This document shows, piece by piece, positions 33,500 to 43,700 of a stretch of 64,000 bases of DNA. Made by a program: the position numbers and the translations under genes. This DNA comes from Symbiodinium natans (taxonomy: Eukaryota; Sar; Dinophyceae; Suessiales; Symbiodiniaceae). How positions within the stretch are numbered: position 1 is the first letter of the stretch; every line of letters begins with the position of its first letter. A model generated the notes under the pieces. It saw only the letters and a list, made by a program, of their open reading frames with translations, was not told the DNA's origin and ran no database searches. The DNA is taken from assembly GCA_905221605.1 (NCBI GenBank), contig CAJNDS010002035.1:1-64000 (forward strand). Direction: 5' to 3'.

Positions 33500-35050
33500 T
33501 AATAACAACGAGGAACCTCCCAGTCCAGGCATCTCACACAAGGCCACGCAACCTTGGCGCTGGCCTGCGCATCGGCACGCATCAGGTCCCTCCAAACCCA
33601 AACCCGCGAGGTACGTCGGTAAGGAGATGGGAGGGCTCACATCACATTGGTGCCGAAGTGCAAGGATCTCCATGGTATTGCTACTTTGATCCAATCAGAG
33701 CCTTCAGGTAACATCCACGCGGGCGGGGAGCCCACTTGCCCTGCCGCAGGCCAAGCTCAGACGAGGGTGACCCTCTAGAGTCTCAAGAGGGCCAGGTTGT
33801 TCTACAAGTGGGGAATGGCTCCCTGCCAAGTCAGCGGGTGCATAATCTCCACGTAGAAGTGTCCACAGCCAGCGCGCCGAACTGCTAGGTCACCCTGTGC
33901 ACTCAGTACTCGAAATCGTCGAAGAGGCCGGGAGCACACATGTAGCACCGAGTGCGCAGGTGCGTCGCAAAATGCGACGTTGCCAGATTCACAAAACCAC
34001 CATCATGCAGCCACCGATGCGAATACATTCAGCACCAGCCAAGGCCGTTCACGAGAAGGTTCACAAGTCCGCCATCACAGGTGGGGCATAGTCGTGCCTT
34101 GGCACGGGACGTTGCAGGTGTCAACCTTCTTGATCCGAAGTATAAAGTTGCCCCATGGTGGTCAGCCAGTGGGGACTTAACGGCAAGAACAAAGGGTAGG
34201 ACCAGCCCAGAGCACTCCATGGTGGTCAGCCAGTGGAGCCTCTCCCCAGTCGAAACTTCGCACTCAAGGCCAAGCAACTATCTCCTTGGCCGGTGAGGGT
34301 TGAGGGTTCAATAACCAGAATCAGACCCTCCATGCCCAAACCGACAGACGTCGGCGAGGAGATGTGAGGGCTCACATCATGCTTGGCCACCTACCGATGG
34401 GGAGGTAGTATGGCTGCTTGGACGCAAGCAGAGATATACACCCAAGCAGGCAGAGAACCCCGCAGCAACCCAAGCACAGGCGAGAATGGCTCTTGTGAAG
34501 GCCAGGTTGTCCACAGGTGCTCGATGGCACATTGCCAGAAAAGTGGAAACCTGATCTCCGCGTAGAAGTGTCCACAGCCCAGAAGCAGCATCCCCTAGCT
34601 GGTCTCTCCCAATTGGCATGACGCCGTTGTACGACAAGGGGGTGTCACCGTCCAGACGAGAGATGGTCAACACTCAAGTCCGAGGAGTTCACACACGGTC
34701 GTAGCACATAGAAGCGGGCAACCTGCCCACCTAGAGGGGGCAGAGGAAAGGAAGATTGGCCGTTTTACCGATGACAAAGCTGGAACATCCAGGCCGGACC
34801 GGTCCAGGGTAGTCCGTGGCAGATGGCCAGTGGAGCAACCACGAAAGAAAGGCCCCCCCTTCCCACAGGCACACCGCGGAGCCGACCCAGAAGGGTGTTC
34901 ACAGCTGCAAGCTGTAAGCACACAGACGACAAGCACGATCCAATCCGTGGCAGAGACTGCGAGAGGGTTGCCAAACCAAGAGTATCCCGAGGTAGTCTTG
35001 CGGCATGTATCGGCGAGGAGATGTGAGGGCTCACATCACGCTAGGCAGCA
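33500..35050. repeat. Diverged ~0.65-0.7-kb duplicated blocks
   Basis: GGAGATGTGAGGGCTCACAT recurs at about 34358 and 35018, with a variant at about 33620. TAGAAGTGTCCACAGCC recurs at about 33853 and 34563. A third partial copy of the SINE-like sequence lies at about 33,900-34,020. No gene seen. Confidence 0.6.
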
Positions 35051-35312
35051 TGCCATGAAAGGACTCAATGGTGCGCTCGCATGGCGTCAGTCGGAGCCCT
35101 CAGATGACAGTTTGCTGTCTCTTGCCAGGAGCCATCCCAGTCCGGACGCCGGGAGCGATGGCCAGCTGAGGTGGCATGGGAACGCTTCCCGGTACGGCTG
35201 GGCATGACCTGCATTGGAGGCAGCTCTTGCTCATCAACCCCCCACTCAGAGATGCCGTCCGGAATGGGGATACGCATGTATCTTGTCATTGAGGTTTGGG
35301 CCGCGAGCCACA

Positions 35313-36482
35313 TCACCCGGACAGCTTCCTGGATTTGCCTGTACTGCACAACACCTTCGTCCTTATACTGAAAGGGGAAGGAGGTAACTGCAGCACGCAG
35401 GGCCGAAGGATCAGGGTCCTTGGGGGTGCCATGACAGTACATCCTAAACCAGAAGCGTTGAGTCGCTGCTTGGTTGGATGTTTGGCTCGCATGAGCCCCT
35501 TAATGGCAGCCCAATGAGCAGTGGCTGCGTCATACCACGCATTTTGGGGACGTTGGGGCCCATGCTTGGTGGGTGTGGTGCTGATCTCTTTCCAATGCGC
35601 ATCAAAGATGACTGGCAGCCGGAAAGGCGCGGAGACATCCACTTCTCGCAAAGCTGCAAGGTCAGTGGTTCGCAGCTCCGAGAAGCGCCAATCATTCACC
35701 TGTGCCTCGGATTCGTCCTCCGCGTCTGACATGTCATCCATCGGGCAGGGAGAGTCTTCGGTTTCGGAAGAGATGCTGACGACCTCCGGTGAGGTTGCTG
35801 CAGTGTTCGCTTCCACAGGCGCAGCACAGGGCGAGGAGAGCAAGCACTCTAGGGGCAACACTCGCCGTAGAAAAACAGCCATTCTGTGAGAAGTGTCAGG
35901 CCATTCCAAGTTAAAAACTGACCAAAAATGTTCAATGTTTTGGTTGGCCACCGAGGCCGCAAGAGCAAGCCGGATGGCGTCAAGGAAATTGGCAGGGGGG
36001 AGGTCCGGCCTAAATTCTTGATAGTGCCTTTGCCCAAGTGTCTGTGTGCCCTGCAGCGTGATGCCTAGGAACGTATTCAGGCTGGGCTGGGCAAGTCTGG
36101 CCGTTTCCACGTCCGTGTGCTTAGCAGCTGCGGCCCATGCCGGAGGCTTGGCCAGTGACTTGTGGCAGTCCACTGCGCGCGTCCATCACATATATGGTAG
36201 TAGGGCACGTGGGACACCGATAAGCGCGGCCAGCCAAGAAGCTGCAGGCGGCACATTGATCTGCAGGTCAGTAATTTTATTGTCAGATTCAGGAAAACCA
36301 ATAACAGGGCAGCCCTGCCGTACGCTCCAGGGGACCTTTTTGGTGGGACTCGAATGCGACAGAAGTGCACCCAGCCAATAATCTGGGTCAGCGTAGCTGA
36401 GCATTGCAGGAAAACTGGCATTGATGACACTCGGCAAGTCCGACACCGCAGAGAAAAGATCCGCGATGTACTGCGCTGTGGT
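35313..36482 (-). pseudogene. Unknown coding locus, 3' part, with in-frame TGA
   Basis: Two frames in the same phase, 36482-36189 and 36185-35313, are separated only by a TGA at 36188-36186. Together they make about 390 codons of ordinary protein-like sequence: YIADLFSAVSDLPS and YADPDYWLGALLSH before the stop; QNIEHFWSVFNLEWPD and an acidic SSETEDSPCPMDDMSDAEDE stretch after it. I do not recognise the family. The copia-type element is inserted at the 5' edge (36,483). The sequence on the far side of the element (45,945-46,186) continues coding-like text but in a different phase, so at least one further indel or an intron is needed. Either a decayed gene or an unusual intron structure. Confidence 0.5.
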
Positions 36483-36487
36483 AAGAA

Positions 36488-36886
36488 TGTGAAAACACAG
36501 CAGCAGCGCGCTGAACCCTCTTTTTCTCACGACTTGAGCCAAAGTCATAAGCCGGAGGCTTCGTCAGTGAAACTCTTTACACACAGGTGAAAACTCTGCT
36601 CTGCCACGTGTTCTCCACAGCCACAAAACAAACTCAAACGTCAGTGGGAGTTCTCGGGACCTACCCAACTACACCTAAAGCAAGCAAAAACGTGTACAGT
36701 CACTCCTACAGCTTTCAGACACACATCCCTACAACTCAAGCAATTCAAAAGGCTTTCCCACTTAAAGCAGCACTCCCGTCGAGCCTCCAAGGCACAACTA
36801 CGGAGTTCCTCCAACTACACACACACAACTCTGAGCCAGCATGCAGGACAACAAAGTTAACATGTCCTTAGACAGGAACTTTCACA
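36488..36886 (-). repeat. 3' LTR
   Basis: 399 bp with TG...CA ends. It matches the 5' LTR with no difference that I could find. The complementary strand of 36533-36543 reads TTTGGCTCAAG. Confidence 0.93.
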
Positions 36887-37001
36887 CCCCCGCTTGGACT
36901 GTAATGCCTCAGAGCCACGCACTTCTTCACAGCTCGGTGTTTCCAGTGCTTAAACATCTCATCCCAGGCAAAGTCCGAAAGCGAGCACTCCTACTGCCGA
37001 C

Positions 37002-37740
37002 CTAAGAAGGTGTTCCTACAAGACCTAACGTGACTTTCGCAGCACGCAAAAGAGCTCTACCCAGTTTAGTCGGATAGATACCTGTTTCTTCGACACTAGC
37101 AAGTGAAACATGCTGATGACTTTTGTCACAGGGCTTTCCAGAGAAGATTTCACTCCACTCCTCTCGGTTTGTAGCAAAGAACCACCGCTTAAAGACCCCG
37201 TCGAAGGCACAACGGTCCACAACCCTTCCAAAGTTCAGACCAAGGCGCTTCTTTTCTTTCAGATAACTTTCCTCCTTCCAAAGACCACAGTTCTTTGGCC
37301 ATTCCTGGGTAACCAGGATCTCTTTGCAGCGGTCCTCCAGAAGTCGTCCTAAAGCTTTCCAAGAGGCAACATGCTTCTTGACCTGCTCTCGCCACCGATG
37401 TCGAAACTTCGGTCGATGCCAGTTCTTAAAGCGGTAGCTACATCCAGCGGTACACGGGGAAGCTATGTGGACATAGATCTGGGGCGGTTTCCTACTCAAC
37501 AGACACAGCAAGACCTCTCCTAGAAACATTTGAGTACTCTTGCTTAAGAAGTCTTCTTTCTCAGTTATGCCAATATATGCTACTCGGTCACGAGCACACG
37601 CTCGGCACAACGCACTGTCCGTTGAACAAAACACCTCGATCACAAGCAGAGGAACAGATCCCAACGCAAGGTCTCTTGCCACTGGCTCGTACTTCGCCAG
37701 GTTTGTCGGGATTTTCTCAAGCTTTTCACATACTTCTTCA
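37002..37740 (-). CDS. C-terminal methyltransferase-like extension of the polyprotein
   Basis: Beyond RNase H, about residues 2,590-2,831. LVIEVFCSTDSALC resembles the S-adenosylmethionine loop of cytosine-5 methyltransferases (family: DLFCGxGS). HIASPCTAGCSYRF resembles the catalytic PC-x-x-x-S loop. QEWPKNCGLWKEE takes the place of the ENP-type motif. VVDRCAFDGVFKRWFFATN and a final HQHVSLASVEETGIYP stretch follow in the order seen in Rossmann methyltransferase-like domains. The classic ENV glutamate is altered, so activity is uncertain. Capture of cytosine methyltransferases by retrotransposons is reported for Symbiodinium; whether this is the same lineage cannot be told here. Confidence 0.55.
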
Positions 37741-40700
37741 AGTTCTTCCATTCGTTCACGAAGGTGTTCAGGAACTACAAGACCCTGAAGGTCTTCTTCA
37801 CACACTCTTTCCAGTCCACACGCAACCAGCAAATGCTCAAGCAACAACTCCTCAGGAGATTTCGTCAGTCCATCGGCTGGATTCCGTTCTCCACTGATGA
37901 AGCTTAGAATCAGCCTTTCCAGGTGGACTAGCTCTTGAAGATAGCGATGACGAAGCTCCAGGTGCCGAACACGGCGTAACAACCCCGTCATTTTGCTAAT
38001 CGACAAAGCGGCTTCCGAATCCGAAGCCAGGTGAATCGGAAACTCACCGGTCTCTCCTTTGGGCATTCCATACAGGAGCGTTTCCATGAGCAAAGACAAG
38101 TACACCGACTCTTTGGCTGCCTCAGTCAGGGCTGCCAATTCGGCCTCCGCCGAACTCAACGCGGTCACCGACTGTTTCCGCGAGAAAGTTTTGATCATGA
38201 TGCCATGCCACTTCACAATGGCACCAGACACAGAGCAAATGTTCCATGACGCATCCACAAAGCCAGAGAGCATGGTTTCCGAAGCGCAGCAAGGATACTC
38301 AAACGCTTCTGCCGAAAATCGCTGAAGGTACTCAGGCAAAGCCATCACCCAACGAACCACGCGTCTCAAGCAAGCTTCTGCCTGGCTATCTGGGTCACTC
38401 TGATACCGGCCCAGAAATCCTACCGGGTAGGACAAATGCGGCAACGTCAGGCTTGCCCACATCAACTTACCAAGCACACGTCTATAGCGTTCATACGCCT
38501 CAGTGCTGATAGGTGTTCCAGCCTCCTTCTTCCGGTACTCCCTCTCGAGGTTTCCCAGCACTGGTTTCACACCTTTTCCGCTAATGCCAAACTCTTCTCC
38601 AAGCGACTTCAAGTACCCCGGCTTCAGGCCAAAGAACACAGGCCCGTGCTCAGTGGTTCGGGCGATCACTCGACCCAAGAACTCGAGCTGCCCAGTCTTG
38701 CCAGGTTCTAGAAGCCCTGTCTGCTTCATTTTATAGATCTTCGCTAGCTTAGCGTACAGATCCTTGGCAACTGGCGGATTCTGGGAAAAGATGATGAGAT
38801 CGTCAACATACACTAACACCAAGGTCAGCGCACCATCCTTCTCAAGCCGGTGATGCACAGTAGGGTCGGCAGTCTCACCAAACCCAAACTGCTTACGCAG
38901 CGTGCTTGTAAACTCTAGGTACCAGCTCAGTGGTCCTACTCTCAAGCCATTCATGGCTTTGTGTAGCTGCGCAAACAGCGGCTTGTTCTCCTCATCATAC
39001 ATCCCATTCGGAAACCGGATACACTCTACTCCCTGCACAGGCGCTTGCATGAAGGCAACGCTCACATCTGCTGACAACAAGGTGCCACCTCTGACAGCAT
39101 GAATAGCAAGGACACCCCTCAAGGCTTCCAAAGACGTGGTGGGGGAATATATCCCGTCAGCTAGAGGATTGGATCCAAATGCATAGTCTCTCACAACAAG
39201 ACGAGCACGAACTCGTTCAGGGTTCGTGGCCGACGGTTTCGAAGTCAGAACCCACCTAGTCGTATGGATTCTTCGTGTAGCTCGTTTACGGGCCTCAGCT
39301 TCTCCTATAATCGTAGCTACACCAAAAGCATCAAGTTCTGAGAGCTCGAGTCTCATACCTTCTTCAAGATGCTTACGAGGCAAAACCTTGCCAGAAACTT
39401 CGCAAACCGCATTGTCCGGGACATGGACCCAAATCTTCTTTCCACCAAACTTCATACGGAACCACTCTTTGACATCATCTCCCTTACGGATTTTTGTCGT
39501 TACTCTCAAGTCAGGCCCATCAAAGAGTTGCCTAAGGCCATGCTCATAGAGCCACGTCAGGCCCTCTTCCATGGCATCGTCTTCTCCTGGATCCATAGGA
39601 GCGTCGAGGTCCTCAAGACCTACGCCTCCGGGAGGCTCAACCTCCATGCCTGTTTCTTCAGGCACGTCCGAAAAATCCGGAGAATACCCATCCAACTCTC
39701 CTTCTTCTTCCATTGCTTCAGGGCCCTCAAGAGCAGGTGGTTCGGTGCGTTCAACAGGAAACTCAAGACTTCCTTCAGGGATATTTGGGGAATCAAGCGG
39801 AAGACTCGGACCATCGATTGGAACATCGAACTTGATGGGTCTTTCAGGGTCTTCCTTATTACCTCGAAGGTCACGCAAAGCAGCTTTGTCAAACTCCACT
39901 GGATCTTTGGCACGAAAAGAGCTGAAGATTTCCAAAAAAGGGGGCTTTCCAATACCTATTGGAACAAAGACTCGAATCCCAGAGCCATTAGCACCGTGAG
40001 GTCCTACATAGAGTGCCCTCACCAAGCGCTTTCCGCGGTGCTCTGGGTAGTCCTTCTGAGGCTTCCCAAAACCCACAACCCCAAACTCACAGCTCTTCAC
40101 TGGCTGAACTGTCGACCCACGTAGTCTCTCCAACGGCGTGCTGTGTTCCTTGGACACATGAAACAAGTTATGCATCCTCACAGAGTACCTCATGGCCTCA
40201 ACAAACAGATGGCTCCCTAGAGGCAACTTTTCACCTACACGCTCTTCTAAGCCCAGCCAAACAGACCAGAACGCTTCTTTCACAAGGCAAACATGGCGTT
40301 CAACGATGCCCTTCGCTTGAGGTCTGTTTATCGCGAACGGGACCCAGTGCATTGACCTCCCCCCGAATGTCCGGTGTTTCGCTGCATTGCGGAAAACACT
40401 CTCGAGGAGATTTTCTTGGTCCCCGTGGACAACAATGTCCAATCCACTCAATCCCATTTCCGTAAAGGCTTTGCAAACCGATACAGCGGGCACTTCATCC
40501 TCAGGTCCTAAGACCACGGTATGTATGTACCCCGACACCACATGAACCATGAGAAGGAAACGAACATTCTTTCCGAAAAATCCAAAGTCGACTTGCAACT
40601 CTCCGGGTCCGTGGTGGTGTTTCATGTGCTTCCTACGAGCCGGCACTCTCCCTCTAGCGCTTTGACATGTGTCACAGCAACTAAGATAAGGTTGGTGGCC

Positions 40701-43700
40701 CTTATTTCGGTGCGCCTTCAGCCGCTCCGAGGTCAAATAGACCGGAACCTCAGGATCCAGAGCATCGCTCACCACCTCCGGGGAACTCAGGGCACCCGGT
40801 TCACCTGAGGGAACATTCTCCACACGGGGTTTCTTTCGAACATCGGAGGGCCTAGGGGGTTCACTTCCGCTGGGTTTCGCAAGTTCAGCTTCCAACGGAT
40901 CAGGAATCAACTCTTCCTCCGACTCCGAATTCACAACAACCGGGGTCGGCAAACCAGCAAGCATACGCAGGGCCTCAGAACGTGCCACGGCCTTCTTTTG
41001 CTCGGACCCCCGCAGGGACCCAAGCCCACACAAGGCCCACTTCTTCAAGGCACGCCAACGTTTCATCATTGGCCCTTTTGCTTCCTCGCCCGTAGGCTCA
41101 GCTTTCAACTCACAAGCAAGCACGCCACGCAAAAACAACAGGCGGCGCACAACACTCCAAGACCTACGTGGCACACGTCCTACCAAAGTTACACGCACAA
41201 ACTTCAGCCTACTCCTACGGCGCACACTCAAAAGCTTCACGCACCTACGCAGCCAACCTCTGAAAACCAAACCCAGAACCAACCCTAAAGCCAAGGCACT
41301 GCTTCCTTTCCATGAAGACCTGGGCACAGAGGGACAGTGTGCAGACCCATTCGCGGCAGGCAGGCTGCACTCACAGTCACCTACCAAGCACTCAAACGCT
41401 CCTACCCTACCTCCTAATGCACACAGCCAGTCTCCTACGGCAAACAGCAGGGCTTTCAGACCTACTCCTACCAATTTTGTGCATTGCGGCGAAGATCGGA
41501 GCAGCTCATGCCCGGCTTTTAAATTTAGGCCCTCAGGGCCCATACCCAAGCATATCAATCCATCTCGGAGCCAGAGTCTCCCACATCCGAATTGTCCATC
41601 GGTGGATTTGGAACCACCATACTCGTCTCTGCCGGCGGGGTCAAAGGAGAAGCGCTCCCCGGACTTCCAATGCCACCGACCATTGGCTCCATTGGGACCT
41701 CGGAACTCACGTCCATAGGGGTCCCAGGGGCACCGAATGCCTCCACGGGCGTCATCGGCATCTCGACCTCCATTGGAACCTCGCCCGCAAGCTCCCTCAA
41801 TGTATCTGGGTGCGGTGTCGATGGAGGAGGTAGAGGAGGCGGAGGTATAGGCAGGCTTGCTTCCATAGGCGTGCCTGGTGCCCAAGATGGAGGAGGTAGA
41901 GGAGGCGGAGTTAGAGGCATGCCTGCTTCCATAGGCGTGCCTGGTGCCGACGATGGAGCATAGGAAAAGACGGACGGCGTAAGCGGGGAAGGAGGGCTGA
42001 ACAGCAAGAAAGCCGGAGGCCCTGGTGGAAAAGCGGGGCCCGTCGACGATGATGGAGCCACCTCGGCTGTTGCAGCTCTCTTCATGTCGGCATGCAATCG
42101 AATCATTGCCTCGGCTTTTGCACGCGCTTGGTTGAGCAAAGCCCACCCCGAAGGAGGTGGAGCTGGAGCACTTTTGTGAAGAGGCGGTGCCGTGCCACCC
42201 GACGCGGATGGTGCAACATCCGGTATTATAGTTGGCGGTTGAGCAGCCAAAGTCACCCGGCGGTTGCTCTGGACGAGCACGTCCGCCAAAAGCGCTCTCA
42301 AGTCGGCAGCCGGCACACGCTCGACCTTGAGCTCGTTTGGCAGAATGCTTGCTAGCCCTGCCTCGAACAACTGGTATTGAGCAGGATGGCACCGCAACTC
42401 TCGAATCGCCTCCAGGTACAGAAGGAATTTCTTCAAGGTGAGCTGGATGCCAACCTGATTGTTGCGCCAGTACCCCCTTTGCTCGCATGGAAGGTGCGGT
42501 TGGCGGATGGTAGCAGTCACATCGGCGACTACCACCCCCATGGTGGTCAAAACATAGCCATACCTTGCATACTCTGCACGACGGTCGTGCTCTTCGACGA
42601 GGGTGTCCGTCAAAACCGACTGGTCCACCGTCGGAGCAGCAATGGCTCGCAGCTCGGCAATGAGCATAGGTTGCTTCACCGGAATGCCGCTTGTATTGAT
42701 CACCAACTCCTGTGTCTCCAACTCCCCAAGGCAGGCTGGAATCCCCAACAGCCGTTCGACCGAGCCAGGGGTCGAGGTAAAAAGGTCGATGTTTTGGAGA
42801 AGCTGCCTCGAAAGAGACAGCTGACCTTCCTCCTCGAAACGGTGCGCAAGACGAGCAATCATGCTCGTCGAAAAGGCTTCCACCTGGGCCACACTCCCAC
42901 TTTGGGAGTTCACAAGACAGAGCGGAGGCGAGGCTTCCGGAAGCTCCATCCTTTCCAAGGTCCCTTACAAAGGCTCCAGGCTTTGAGCAAAACACTCCTA
43001 GAGCACACAACACCAGCAATGCTTTCAGAAACACTCCTGGCCAACGCAAACTCCGAAAGGCACACTTCCTCTCTTCACTCTGTCCCAACAAACACTCAGG
43101 CACACAAGCGCTGGGGTGCAAGTCACTCCTACGTCCTACACGCAAGGCACTCCTACTCCTAATGCAAACACTCTGAGGCTGGAGCGGCACAGGCCCTACC
43201 CCTACGCACTCAAAACCCTTGTCTCCACAGCGTGTGTCCCTACTGGTTTGCTTCTCCAAAGACGTGTTGCTTGCAGACTTAAGCACAACAGCTGCGGCGG
43301 AACATAAAGCTTCAGCACAACATGCAGAGGGTGGGGTTTCCAGGTCTACTCCTACTTTCGCAACTGCAGCATGCTCACATCCACTCAAACGCTCCTGAAA
43401 AACATGCTCATGCAGCTCATGTTCCCCCACATGTTGCTTCACTGAAAATGCTCGCAACAAAAACTTAAAAGGCGTCACCTCCAATGCTCTTCCTACGTTG
43501 GGCGGTGCCTTCTTCTGCACCTTATCCACTTCCATCGCGTCGTCGTTCGGGCTCCACCCCGGCTTGGGTGAGTCCCCTTTGCTTCTTCTTCCTTTCGGCT
43601 TTGCCTTGGTAGGGCCAATCTCCTTAGCCAACGCCCACCAGCTCCTGGCTTCACGAACCAAAGGCACCCACATCGAGGAACCTCGTTCCGTCTGCTTCAC

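Noticed and set aside
36587-36871. 94-codon plus-strand frame present in both LTRs
   Set aside because: Identical only because the LTRs are identical; antisense to the element and without any motif.
38000-40465. Plus-strand frames of up to 251 codons opposite the polyprotein
   Set aside because: Antisense shadows of a strongly supported coding frame.
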